From positions 1 to 63,498 of the forward strand of contig CAJAUM010000036.1 in assembly GCA_903945175.1 (NCBI GenBank): 63,498 bases of DNA, written 5' to 3'. This document shows positions 48,201-56,325 of this stretch, one piece after another. This stretch comes from an uncultured Bacteroidales bacterium. GTDB lineage: Bacteria; Bacteroidota; Bacteroidia; Bacteroidales; FEN-979. Position numbers and translations under genes: made by a program. Position 1 is the stretch's first letter. Each line of letters begins with the position of its first letter. The notes below the pieces were generated by a model. It was given only the letters and a program-made list of their open reading frames with translations, did no database searches and was not told the DNA's origin.

Positions 48201-48282
48201 CGGATTGTCATTTGGCATCGATCAATACAATGTTTATCCCAAAACCCGCGCTTATACTGCTGGTGTAAAGGTTATTTTTTAA
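45247..48282 (+). CDS. SusC-like TonB-dependent outer-membrane transporter (second copy)
   Basis: A 1011-residue SusC family receptor from the start at 45247. The frame is open upstream to 45142, but that start lies inside the palindrome and before the promoter element. It has a signal peptide (about 1-27, ending LNAQ), a carboxypeptidase regulatory-like domain (about 30-105, ITGVISESGTGELLVGATI), a plug (about 115-235, with PLYVIDGIPGVDP and AIYGSRGSNGVIIITTKKG), and a barrel ending AGVKVIF. It is diverged from the first susC, so the two operons are not a recent duplication. It is followed by susD after 12 bases. Confidence 0.95.
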   Translation: MKRKIQLKLKKLFFIFLLVSGSLGLNAQNLDITGVISESGTGELLVGATILQKGTTNGTVCDVMGKYKISVPKGSTLKFSLIGYVTQEVVVEKAGPLDISLLVQITTLDDVIVIGYSTQKKTDKTGAVSTVKSDDLNGGVITNPIQSLQGKAAGVLVTKKGGDPSENYSVRIRGASGFSSNTQPLYVIDGIPGVDPNIVSPDDIESFNILKDAASTAIYGSRGSNGVIIITTKKGKKAGPAVEGDKTDGSFTNIEFNSQISIEQVSKKLNVLSSTQMRDFANTLFQKAVITHPNWTVDSVFIDGGANTDWQNEIYRTGIATTNSLSFSGGNKHNSYLASVTNSNWQGTMKGTGKEQTTARISVTQKALKDRLTLAANIMGAFEKNDYENYGGWNKDDIIYQAISRNPTDPVYTPTGGYYQSSRVYNYENPIAIINEVTNNRSAKKFLGGLKADFEIIDGLVASVNIGYIHDDNTTNYFRPANLYSSADNGYGKKQYNSNTQKLIEITALYSKNFKEKHNLNALLGYSWQESVYSGFFSQGGDAQSTYAGPDNLAVMNDVKWGDIGSWKGQWNLIGFFGRVQYNFDSRYFISASLRRDGSSKFGSNNKWGWFPTTAIGWSLDQEKWLKGVKWLNQLKLRASYGISGNQEIGEYRSMVLWEPSGKAVNPETGKEVITFKPAWNSNPNLKWESTSEVNVGLDFAFFNSRLSGSLEVYYKITSDLLGEYTVPVPPNLASKTFANSGSMSNKGIELFIQAYPITTSKFTWKTSLTVSSNKTEILDLGEYFNEQDGVRKEGYISGRGMVGEEYYVTGIMVGQEVGSFYLPTYVTMKDGIFIYKSATGGYTDKLSEAERTVVATAAPKVELGWSNLLTLGKHWSLDFALRAWIGNHVYNATEMFFDNPGNLPSLNALPQAIDWYNQGRVSGASIADIYVENASFLKLDYISLSYDFNVSKISWLKKLSLYVSANNVFTITGYSGVDPETTVNGLSFGIDQYNVYPKTRAYTAGVKVIF

Positions 48283-48294
48283 TTCTATCGGACT

Positions 48295-49782
48295 ATGAAA
48301 ACAAGATATTTTTTCCTTTTCGCTATTACAATTGCACTTTTTTCATGTACCAAACTTGATGAAAAAGTGTACGATAAAATCCCGGGAACACTCTATCCTG
48401 AAAATGCGAACCAGGTCGCCAACCTGAGTGTGGAAGCATATACCAAACTCAGACCCATGGCTGATGACGAAGGATGGTGGTTCCTTGCACAGGAGATCTC
48501 CTCCGATGAACTTTGCGGCCCCACACGGGGAGCCGACTGGTACGATGGCGGAAAGTGGGTGAATATGTATCAGCATACCTGGTCGAACGACGATGAAGGC
48601 GTGAACCGGATGTGGAGTGCATTTTGGACAGGGATCACCACCTGCAATCAGGTACTTGATATGATGCATGAACTGCCGCAGAATGCCGCTTTGCTTGCAA
48701 AAATGAAAGAGGTGGAGGTACTGCGCTCATTTTATTATTACCTGCTGATGGACAATTATGGAGACGTCCCCTATCTGACCAGCGCGAAAAATGCTCCTGC
48801 CCTACCCTATAAGCTTAAACGGGCTGTGGTTTTCGATAGCCTTGTCAGCTCCATTAAATCCGCACTTCCCAGTTTAAAGAGTTCCGACAACAAATTCATG
48901 GCCACGAAATACATGGCTTATGCCATGTTGACTAAACTTTACCTCAATGCCCAGGTTTACACAGGAACCCCCAGGTGGGCCGAAGCAAATACTTACTGCG
49001 ACAGCATCCTTGCAGGCCCCTATGCCATGGAAGCAAATTTTCTCGCACCTTTTTTGACCAATAATCAGACCTCCAAGGAGCTCATTTTCGCCATCCCTTA
49101 CGATGAAAATAATTTCCAGGGATTCCGCCTTCACATGAGGACTTTGCACTATCAGCACAACCTGCGTTTTGATATGCCCGTGGGGCCATGGAATGGTTTT
49201 GCTGTTGTTCCATCTTTTTTCGACACCTATGAACTGACAGACAAGAGAAGGGATGGTTACCACATTTTCGGTCCGCAATATGCAAGTTCCGGCGCTGAGA
49301 TCCTCGATGGGGAAACCAAGCTCCCCCTTGATATTGATCCCCATCTTCCGGGTTTAATCATGGATGCCACCAACTTCACTCCAACACAGATCAGGACCAC
49401 CGGAGCACGGGTTGGAAAATATGAAATAAAAATGGGGGCGAAAGAAAATTTAAGCAACAAATTCCCGTTATTCAGAATCACTGATTTCTATCTGATCAAG
49501 GCTGAGTTAGCCATTCGGCTGGGAGGAAACGGCGATGAATGGATCAATCCCATCCGTGCCAGAGCCGGAGTTGATGAATGGAGCGGAACCACGCTGGTTC
49601 AGTTGCTGGCTGAACGTGGACGCGAATTGTATTGTGAGGGACACCGCAGACAAGACCTGATCAGGTTTGGCAAATATAAAGACGCATGGTGGGAAAAACT
49701 GGCGCATGGCGATGAAAGAAACACCTTCCCTATTCCCAAATGGGCTACAGATGCAAATCCGAATTTATTGTTAAATCCATAA
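48295..49782 (+). CDS. SusD-like nutrient-binding outer-membrane lipoprotein (second copy)
   Basis: A 495-residue RagB/SusD family lipoprotein with acceptor C18 (ALFSCTKLDE). It has the N-terminal YPENANQVANLSVEAYTKL helix, TPR-like helices (VLRSFYYYLLMDNYGDVPYL), and C-terminal motifs RGRELYCEGHRRQDLIRFGKY and NTFPIPKWATDANP. Aromatic-rich loops (DEGWWFL, GADWYDGGKWVNMYQHTW) could form the glycan platform. It pairs with the SusC gene directly upstream. Confidence 0.96.
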   Translation: MKTRYFFLFAITIALFSCTKLDEKVYDKIPGTLYPENANQVANLSVEAYTKLRPMADDEGWWFLAQEISSDELCGPTRGADWYDGGKWVNMYQHTWSNDDEGVNRMWSAFWTGITTCNQVLDMMHELPQNAALLAKMKEVEVLRSFYYYLLMDNYGDVPYLTSAKNAPALPYKLKRAVVFDSLVSSIKSALPSLKSSDNKFMATKYMAYAMLTKLYLNAQVYTGTPRWAEANTYCDSILAGPYAMEANFLAPFLTNNQTSKELIFAIPYDENNFQGFRLHMRTLHYQHNLRFDMPVGPWNGFAVVPSFFDTYELTDKRRDGYHIFGPQYASSGAEILDGETKLPLDIDPHLPGLIMDATNFTPTQIRTTGARVGKYEIKMGAKENLSNKFPLFRITDFYLIKAELAIRLGGNGDEWINPIRARAGVDEWSGTTLVQLLAERGRELYCEGHRRQDLIRFGKYKDAWWEKLAHGDERNTFPIPKWATDANPNLLLNP

Positions 49783-49830
49783 ATACCAAGTTGTTAAGTT
49801 TAACCCATTACTAATTTAAATTAAATCTCT

Positions 49831-51675
49831 ATGAAAAATTTGATGATGAAAATTTCGACAATGCTGGCGATGGTTGCAATCTTTGCCCTCATTGTTGGTG
49901 TCAGTTCATGTAAAAAGGATGCTGACCCCGTACCTGATCCCGTTATCGTGCTTGATGGTTATTACATCACGGGCGCTGTAACAGCTTATGCCGACTTTAA
50001 TGCCAATGCCATGATGAAGGCTACCCGCAACGAAGTCACCCAAACCGATCGTGCCTCCTTGCTGGAACTTTATATACCAATCAAAGCGGGTGCCGCAGGA
50101 TTCAGTATTGTAAAAGTTGCCGGTTCCGCAAGAACAACGTTCGGCCCTATGATTGGATTTGGTGTTGTTGAATTTCCTACCGCTGATGAGCCCAAACTTC
50201 CATTCCAGCGCGGTGGTGTTTCCGGAACAAGTACGACCAAATTCACCGTTCCTGAAGATGGATTCTATCACGTTGTTTTTGACTATACCCTCAATGTAGC
50301 TGCTATTATGCGTGTACAATGGGGCGTTATTGGTGCAGCTACGCCCAATGGCTGGGGATCATCAACCGATCTGCCCGAATCAGCATTTAACGCTACCTCG
50401 ATGTCGTGGACCATTACCGACATGGTAATGACCAAGGCTGACTTCAAATTCCGTTATTCAAACGGCTGGAAAGTCGAATTGGATACGCTCGATGCCGACC
50501 CACTTAAATGGGTAAAGGTGAATACAAACTTTGGCGGTGCCGCTGGTGCACTCGTTCCGGGTGGAGCCAATATTACAAATGCTGATCCTGGTTATTACAC
50601 TGTTAAAATGGCCTATACCTTAGGCAGCGGCTATGTAGCCACCCTCACCAAAACCGGTGAATTGAATGTAAAAGATTACACCAACACAGAATTAGGTCTC
50701 GTCGGCGACGGTTTATTCGTTGATGGAGTTCAGCAAACCTGGGATGTAACCATCATGGTAGGCAAACCGGTTGTTGAAAACGTTACGAATTATACCTGGA
50801 CATACAACCAGGTGGAAGTTAAAACGGTTGGTTCCTTCAAAATCAGAGAAGGTCAGGACTGGACCAAGAAGAGCATTGGATACAACGATGTTACCATGGC
50901 CGGTCTGGCTGCTGATAAATTCGGGACAAACGGTGACGGAAATTTCGTTCCGCTGGTTGATGGTAAATATGATATGGTTCTCAAAATTGACGCGGTAACC
51001 GAAAAATATACCTTCACAGTCAATCCTGCCGGCGGAGCCCCTGAAATGTACATGCTGGGCGATGGCTGTTCTGCAGGATGGGATAATTCAAAAGCCCTTC
51101 CGATGATCGGAACCAATGGCATCTACACCCTTACAACCACCCTGGGTGCCGCGAAATCGATCAAGTTCATTACGACCCTGGGTCAATGGGCTCCTATGTA
51201 CGGAACGGATGCTGCCGGCACAAGCACTGGCGGAAACCTGGTTTACCGTGCTACTGAATCTGATCCCGATCCAGCAAGTCTCCCAACACCTGCAACTGAA
51301 GGCAAATATGTTGTAACCATCAACATCAATACCCTTACCTACACCATTGCTCCTGCATTGTATATGCTTGGTGATGGCTGTGCTGCTGGCTGGGATAATA
51401 CTGCTGCCCTTCCTATGGGTGGCGGCGGCAACGGAATCTATACGCTCACAACCACACTTGGTGCTGCGAAATCGATTAAATTCATCACCACCCTGGGTGC
51501 ATGGGCTCCGATGTACGGAACCAACGCCTCCGGAACAAACACCGGTGGCCCGCTGGTTTTCCGGCCTACCGAAGGTGATCCTGATCCTTCAAATATTCCT
51601 ACACCTGCAACTGAAGGTAAATATATCGTAACAGCTGATATTACTTCTCTTACCTACACCATTGTAGCTAAATAA
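49831..51675 (+). CDS. SusE/SusF-like surface glycan-binding lipoprotein with tandem repeats
   Basis: A 614-residue lipoprotein with acceptor C27 (GVSSCKKDA). The N-terminal two thirds hold beta-sandwich domains of the SusE/SusF kind. The C-terminus is two nearly identical domains of 104 residues (406-509 and 510-614, bases 51046-51357 and 51358-51672). Each has YMLGDGCxAGWDN, a shared TTTLGAAKSIKFITTLG and WAPMYGT motifs. The same domain type ends the other SusE-like protein at 34512. Tandem near-identity suggests recent duplication to raise avidity for the polymer. It ends the second sus operon, before a terminator. Confidence 0.9.
   Translation: MKNLMMKISTMLAMVAIFALIVGVSSCKKDADPVPDPVIVLDGYYITGAVTAYADFNANAMMKATRNEVTQTDRASLLELYIPIKAGAAGFSIVKVAGSARTTFGPMIGFGVVEFPTADEPKLPFQRGGVSGTSTTKFTVPEDGFYHVVFDYTLNVAAIMRVQWGVIGAATPNGWGSSTDLPESAFNATSMSWTITDMVMTKADFKFRYSNGWKVELDTLDADPLKWVKVNTNFGGAAGALVPGGANITNADPGYYTVKMAYTLGSGYVATLTKTGELNVKDYTNTELGLVGDGLFVDGVQQTWDVTIMVGKPVVENVTNYTWTYNQVEVKTVGSFKIREGQDWTKKSIGYNDVTMAGLAADKFGTNGDGNFVPLVDGKYDMVLKIDAVTEKYTFTVNPAGGAPEMYMLGDGCSAGWDNSKALPMIGTNGIYTLTTTLGAAKSIKFITTLGQWAPMYGTDAAGTSTGGNLVYRATESDPDPASLPTPATEGKYVVTININTLTYTIAPALYMLGDGCAAGWDNTAALPMGGGGNGIYTLTTTLGAAKSIKFITTLGAWAPMYGTNASGTNTGGPLVFRPTEGDPDPSNIPTPATEGKYIVTADITSLTYTIVAK
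51046..51672 (+). repeat. Two in-frame tandem copies of a 312-base binding-domain unit
   Basis: Unit 1 is 51046-51357 and unit 2 is 51358-51672, which is slightly longer through an extra glycine run (GGGGN). The protein identity is very high in the central part, while codons differ at many third positions, so the duplication is not brand new. Confidence 0.85.
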
Positions 51676-51719
51676 TAACTACTGATCCGTTTTGCCGAAC
51701 AGGCAGAAACGGTGAACGG

Positions 51720-51756
51720 GAGGGTGTCTCATTAAATTGAGACACCCTCTTTTTTT
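51720..51756 (+). terminator. Rho-independent terminator of the second sus operon
   Basis: gagggtgtctc (51720-51730) pairs perfectly with gagacaccctc (51739-51749) and is followed by seven T. It lies 45 bases after the SusE-like stop codon. The remaining gap to 51899 shows only a weak promoter-like tattttg at 51869-51875. Confidence 0.92.
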
Positions 51757-51899
51757 CGTTTTTCCTGTAACCTGTGATGGACGGGCTCAACCCAACGAAA
51801 ACCCTCCGAACTATTTAAATACATTCTAACTTCGTTATGTTGCACCTGACCATTCGAAAATATTTCTTTATTTTGCATCCTTAAGATACCACAGGCCCC

Positions 51900-52637
51900 T
51901 TGAACATTTTAATCGGGATAGACGATACGGATAACCTTGAAACCCGGGGTACGGGTCATCATGCCCGCATGCTGGGCCATTCCCTTACAGCAGCCGGGTT
52001 GTTTGAGATGCGGTCAGTCACACGACACCAGTTGCTTGCCGACCGGAGGATCCCATTTACTTCCCACAACAGCAGTGCCTGCCTGGCTGGTACCTGCACA
52101 GGCAAATTGGACGATCTCATCAGCCATGCAAGGGATTTTCTGATACGAGAAAGCGCGTTCGATTCAGATGCAGGATTATGCGTTGCAATGGAGGATGAAG
52201 TAACCCCTGCCATTATTGACTTTGGAAACAGGGCCAAACATGAAATTCTGACCATCGGGGATGCGTATCGCATGATCATAAACACCAACCTATATCTTGA
52301 AGGTTTCCTGAATGCAAAAATCGGGGTGATCGGATCTCTTGCCGCAGTAGGACTTCGGGCCGGCGGGAATGATGGCAGACTCCTCTGGACGCGGAACCTC
52401 CGTGAAACAACCGGCGATTTTCAAATCAGCGACCTCCTTGAACTGGTCGACATCGACCGAATTGTAGAAAAAAATCTCTTTGCACCTGATCCATCATCTG
52501 TTATCAGAATTTCCGACTGGTGCAGGCCTGTAATGATCGGAGGAATGATCACCCTCATTGCCGAAAAAAATCTAAACAATCAAACCTATGCATACGAGTC
52601 TGCTTCAAAGGACTATATCAAAAGTATTTCCGAATAG
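51900..52637 (+). CDS. GIDDTD-motif protein related to the N-terminal kinase-like domain of TiaS
   Basis: A 245-residue cytoplasmic protein opening with ILIGIDDTDNLETRGTG. GIDDTD followed by a Gly/Thr-rich turn is the signature of the ATP-using N-terminal domain of archaeal TiaS (tRNA-Ile2 agmatidine synthetase). The C-terminal nucleic-acid-binding parts of TiaS (OB fold, zinc ribbon) are absent, and bacteria make lysidine with TilS instead, so tRNA modification is unlikely. The start must be TTG at 51900: an in-frame stop lies at 51882-51884, and the first ATG would remove the motif. It overlaps the next gene by 50 bases, indicating coupling with a membrane protein. Function unknown; ATP-dependent activation of a small molecule is a reasonable guess. 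Confidence 0.7.
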   Translation: MNILIGIDDTDNLETRGTGHHARMLGHSLTAAGLFEMRSVTRHQLLADRRIPFTSHNSSACLAGTCTGKLDDLISHARDFLIRESAFDSDAGLCVAMEDEVTPAIIDFGNRAKHEILTIGDAYRMIINTNLYLEGFLNAKIGVIGSLAAVGLRAGGNDGRLLWTRNLRETTGDFQISDLLELVDIDRIVEKNLFAPDPSSVIRISDWCRPVMIGGMITLIAEKNLNNQTYAYESASKDYIKSISE

Positions 52638-53148
52638 CGCTGTTGCTGCTGCAGTAGAGATCATCTTTCTGCTTGGTCTTGGCATGCTTGCCATCGTGCT
52701 GCATGCCAAATTACGCATTCCCATGCACCTTCCGGGCAAACAAGGGCTGCTTTTCGTTGCGTTAATCGTAACAGGTAAAGGATTATCAAGATTTCCCTTT
52801 GCTGCCACACTTTCCGGAATTGGGGCTGCCACACTCCTTCTCATGCCTGGCCTGGGATTTCATGATCCGTTCATGGCCATCATGTACCTGTTCCTCGGGT
52901 TTATCATGGACCTGTCGACCGAAATAGCATCCAAATTCACCTCAAGAACCTGGATACTTGCCATGGTGTGCGGAGCCTGCTGGATTTTCATACCACTGTT
53001 TCGACTTACCATGTCAATCTTTGTCGACATGCCACTTGGCGCCTTCCGAAGCGGATACCTCTATCCCTTTGCGACCCACCTTGTTTTTGGCGTTGCCGGT
53101 GGACTTGCTGCGGCCGGTTTGCTCAAGCTGGCTGATAAAAAATCCTGA
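52588..53148 (+). CDS. Integral membrane protein resembling an ECF transporter S component
   Basis: A 186-residue protein with about six membrane segments (roughly 20-40, 50-66, 72-90, 95-115, 125-148, 160-182), the size and layout of a substrate-binding S component of energy-coupling factor transporters. The pattern LPGKQGLLFVALIVTGKGL after the first helix recalls uncharacterised S-component-like families, but no family signature is certain. No ECF ATPase or T component gene lies in the window; group II S components share these from elsewhere. It overlaps the GIDDTD gene by 50 bases and is followed by a lipoprotein gene after 12 bases. Confidence 0.6.
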   Translation: MHTSLLQRTISKVFPNSAVAAAVEIIFLLGLGMLAIVLHAKLRIPMHLPGKQGLLFVALIVTGKGLSRFPFAATLSGIGAATLLLMPGLGFHDPFMAIMYLFLGFIMDLSTEIASKFTSRTWILAMVCGACWIFIPLFRLTMSIFVDMPLGAFRSGYLYPFATHLVFGVAGGLAAAGLLKLADKKS

Positions 53149-53160
53149 CTTCTTATACCC

Positions 53161-54096
53161 ATGAAGATAAACCGGAAAGATTGCACCATCGATATGCATG
53201 ATTCACCCTATCGGTGGTCATACACGATGGTTGTGGCAGGAATGATTTTCATCCTTCTTTCGGGTTCTTTTACATCTTGCAGGAAAGATACGGTATCGGG
53301 CCCGCCCCTGATATCATTTATTTATGAAAAAGGATATGTTGCGCACGATACGATCGTTCCTGCCGGACAGAAGCTGAAAATCGGGATCCGCGCGGCAGGA
53401 CCCGATGCGAACCTGACCTATTTTTCGGTCCGTTTTGATGATGGCAAAAGCCAGATTCTGCTTGACACCGGATTGAATGCGCCCTCGCTGGTGTACAACC
53501 TGGAGGTGATAAAAACCAATGCCCCTCTTGAAAAATGGACCTTCCTGATCATGGACCGGAATCGGGTAGAACAACGTGTTCAGATCATCTTTACAAAATC
53601 TGACAGTTCGAAATGGGGAAAGATCAGGACCATGCGCAACATTATCCTCGGGGCGCAGGAAAATCAAGGTACCGGAAGTTTTTTCGCCCTGTCTGATACT
53701 TCGGTCATGACCCTGCCACAGGCATATGAAAATCAGCTATTGGTCGATATGGTATATTATTACGGACAATATGAGGGGACCCTGGCATCTCCCAATGAAG
53801 CCGAAGCGCCGGGTTTCTTCACCGGTCCCCAGGGCATCGCCAACTGGACTGTGAAAAACGAAACCAGGTACGACACCACCCTGATCAGCGCAGAGATTTT
53901 CGACCAATCTGGCAACGACAGCCTGATTCTTGCAGCATATGAACCAACCGCCGGCAAGAAGAAAGGAAAATATGTTCAGCCGGGGATGGTTTTCTCTTTC
54001 AGAAGTCAAGCAGGGAAGCTCGGTCTGGTCAAAGTCCAGGATTTCACGCCGCTGCCAGCCGGATCGGTAATACTGACCATTAAAATCCAGGAATAA
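53161..54096 (+). CDS. Lipoprotein of unknown function next to a TonB-dependent receptor
   Basis: A 311-residue lipoprotein with acceptor C40 (SGSFTSCRKD). The long signal region suggests the true start may be the ATG at 53194. The mature part is beta-rich in two halves: an Ig-like region (about 50-145, IVPAGQKLKIGIRAAGPD) and a second domain (about 150-311) with GTGSFFALSDT and QLLVDMVYYYGQYEGTL. I do not recognise the family. Its place just before a TonB-dependent receptor gene suggests a surface or periplasmic ligand-binding partner. Confidence 0.7.
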   Translation: MKINRKDCTIDMHDSPYRWSYTMVVAGMIFILLSGSFTSCRKDTVSGPPLISFIYEKGYVAHDTIVPAGQKLKIGIRAAGPDANLTYFSVRFDDGKSQILLDTGLNAPSLVYNLEVIKTNAPLEKWTFLIMDRNRVEQRVQIIFTKSDSSKWGKIRTMRNIILGAQENQGTGSFFALSDTSVMTLPQAYENQLLVDMVYYYGQYEGTLASPNEAEAPGFFTGPQGIANWTVKNETRYDTTLISAEIFDQSGNDSLILAAYEPTAGKKKGKYVQPGMVFSFRSQAGKLGLVKVQDFTPLPAGSVILTIKIQE

Positions 54097-54155
54097 ATTA
54101 TGAGCAGATTACATCTGATAGGGTGTCATATTTTCACTGATTGCCGGGGATGCAA

Positions 54156-56324
54156 ATGAAAAACAGCAGCCGCCACCGGTTTTGTATTGTGCTGTTGACA
54201 GTCCTGTCAATTCTTTTCGGAGGAAATGCCAATGGGGCAAACCAGAAAGATTCGACCGTTGTTGATACTTCAAAACGGGCATGGACGAAGGATCTGCCTG
54301 AATTTTTCGTAACAGCTACACGAACGCAAAACAGGGTTGAAGATATTCCCGCAAGGCTTGCTTCGATTGGAAGCAAAGAGATCAGCCTCATGCCTTCCAT
54401 GACTGCCGATGCCTTACTTGAACTGGTTCCGGGGGCAAACATCGACCGCGCGAATGGGATTTTCTCAAAGAATGCAAGCATCACCCTGCGCGGTTTGAAC
54501 GGATCACCAAGAATTCTGGTACTCCTCGATGGCATCCCGCTGAACAAGGCGGATGGCGGCGGACTCAACTGGAACCGGATCATTCCCGAATTCATCAACA
54601 GGATCGAGGTTTCTAAAGGTCCAACTTCCGCTGTTTACGGCAGCAATGCCATGGGCGGGGTGATCAACATCATTACCGACCGGCCATCGGCAAAAATCCA
54701 GGGCCAGGTAAAGGCTTACTATGGATCATATAATACGTTCGGCGGGCTTTTCAGCATCGGCGGCAAGTTTGGCGCCAATGGTCCAATCGACAAAAGGGAT
54801 AATTCAGGTAAAGAGGACAAGGGATTTTACTATACCCTGAACGGATTCTACAGGCAGGGCGACGGCTACATCATGGTGCCCGACGATACCCGCGACAGCA
54901 TGGATGTGAAGAATGCGATGAAGGAGGGGCTGGTGGCGGCTAAGATCGGATATCAATATGATAATCAAAGCTATACAGAGATAGAATACAATTATTTCAA
55001 TGACAAACGTTTCGATGGGTTTGAAGTGTATGAGCCCGGGGGTGGTTATAATGAATATCCCACGCATGCGGTAAGGCTAACGAGTAACAATAAGTTCAAA
55101 AAGGCTGAATTACTTGTCAGCGCCTACTACCAAAACGAATTTTACCACCGGCTGAGCGAATCGATGGCCGCCAAGAAGGGGAATAAGTATACCCTGTATA
55201 AAACCGATTCACGGCGCATAGACCAGGGAATATGGTCAAATCTCACACTTCACGGAAAAAACAGGATGACCTATACCATCGGGCTCGATCTTCGCTCGGG
55301 AAGCGTTGACGCTTCCGACACCTATTTAACCGCAACTGATGTGTTGCAAAACAAAGGGAAGATGGATTTCTTCGCACTATTCGGAGAATATGAATGGCAC
55401 ATCGTGAAAGACAAGCTGGTTCTCCTTGCCGGGATCAGATACGATGTGGCCAGGTTTCACAATGGATCCTTTACGATTTTTGAACCGACCACCCTGACTG
55501 CCTTCATGGCTGAATACCCCACAACGTTCAGCGACGCAACCTGGCAGGCGCTCAGCCCAAAACTGGGATTGAGATACAAGTTTTCGGAAAAACTGAACGG
55601 ATACCTCTCCTATTCCAGGGGCTTCAGACCTGCCATGCTTGACGACATGTGCAAGAACGGAAATGTCACAAAGGGTTTCAAACTTGCCAATCCGCAGCTC
55701 AAACCTGAAACAATCGACAACTATGAAGCTGGCGTTGACTGGAGCCCAATTCCCGGAATCATCCTGCAACCATCGGTATATCTCTCGGAGGGTCACAACT
55801 TTCAGTACTTTGTAAGCACCGGCGACAGCATCAATACAGGTGGGGATAAGGATAAGCCCATAATCCGGCGTGAGAATGTAAGCGGGGTGCAGATCATCGG
55901 GGCGGAGATTTCTGCACGCTGGCAAATAACCCGTACGCTCAGGCTTGTGGCCAACTATGCGTTCAATGACTCCAGGATCACATCCTTCAATTCACCCGTT
56001 GACAACAAAGACCTCACAGGGAAATACATTGTTGAGGTTCCGCGTAACCAGGCTTTTGCCGGCATCTGGTGGGACAACCCGATTGTCCAGGTCACCCTGA
56101 CATTTAACTATAAGGATTTTCAATGGAACGATGATGAAAACACCGTTCAAACAGGCCCATCAAATACATTCGACCTGAGATTGGGTCACACCTTTGCAGA
56201 ACAGTTTACCGTGAGCGCTACCATGCAGGATATTTTTAACACACGATACTACGATTCGAAAGGGAATTTATCTCCCGGAAGGTTTATTATGTTGAACCTT
56301 GCGTATGGATTCAGGGGGAAATGA
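54156..56324 (+). CDS. TonB-dependent outer-membrane receptor (BtuB/FepA-like, not SusC)
   Basis: A 722-residue receptor from the ATG at 54156 (MKNSSRHRFCI; a nearby ATG at 54150 is also possible). It has a signal peptide (1-27), then a TonB box-like DLPEFFVTATRTQNRVEDI, the plug (about 55-175, ITLRGLNGSPRILVLLDGIP and AVYGSNAMGGVINIITDRP), and a barrel ending LNLAYGFRGK. It lacks the carboxypeptidase-like N-terminal domain of SusC proteins and has no SusD partner, so the ligand is more likely a vitamin, metal chelate or other small molecule than a glycan. Its stop codon abuts the heptamer array at 56326. Confidence 0.9.
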   Translation: MKNSSRHRFCIVLLTVLSILFGGNANGANQKDSTVVDTSKRAWTKDLPEFFVTATRTQNRVEDIPARLASIGSKEISLMPSMTADALLELVPGANIDRANGIFSKNASITLRGLNGSPRILVLLDGIPLNKADGGGLNWNRIIPEFINRIEVSKGPTSAVYGSNAMGGVINIITDRPSAKIQGQVKAYYGSYNTFGGLFSIGGKFGANGPIDKRDNSGKEDKGFYYTLNGFYRQGDGYIMVPDDTRDSMDVKNAMKEGLVAAKIGYQYDNQSYTEIEYNYFNDKRFDGFEVYEPGGGYNEYPTHAVRLTSNNKFKKAELLVSAYYQNEFYHRLSESMAAKKGNKYTLYKTDSRRIDQGIWSNLTLHGKNRMTYTIGLDLRSGSVDASDTYLTATDVLQNKGKMDFFALFGEYEWHIVKDKLVLLAGIRYDVARFHNGSFTIFEPTTLTAFMAEYPTTFSDATWQALSPKLGLRYKFSEKLNGYLSYSRGFRPAMLDDMCKNGNVTKGFKLANPQLKPETIDNYEAGVDWSPIPGIILQPSVYLSEGHNFQYFVSTGDSINTGGDKDKPIIRRENVSGVQIIGAEISARWQITRTLRLVANYAFNDSRITSFNSPVDNKDLTGKYIVEVPRNQAFAGIWWDNPIVQVTLTFNYKDFQWNDDENTVQTGPSNTFDLRLGHTFAEQFTVSATMQDIFNTRYYDSKGNLSPGRFIMLNLAYGFRGK

Positions 56325-56325
56325 A

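Noticed and set aside
55377-55925. Minus-strand open frame of 182 codons
   Set aside because: Antisense to the barrel of the TonB-dependent receptor; no start context or domain.
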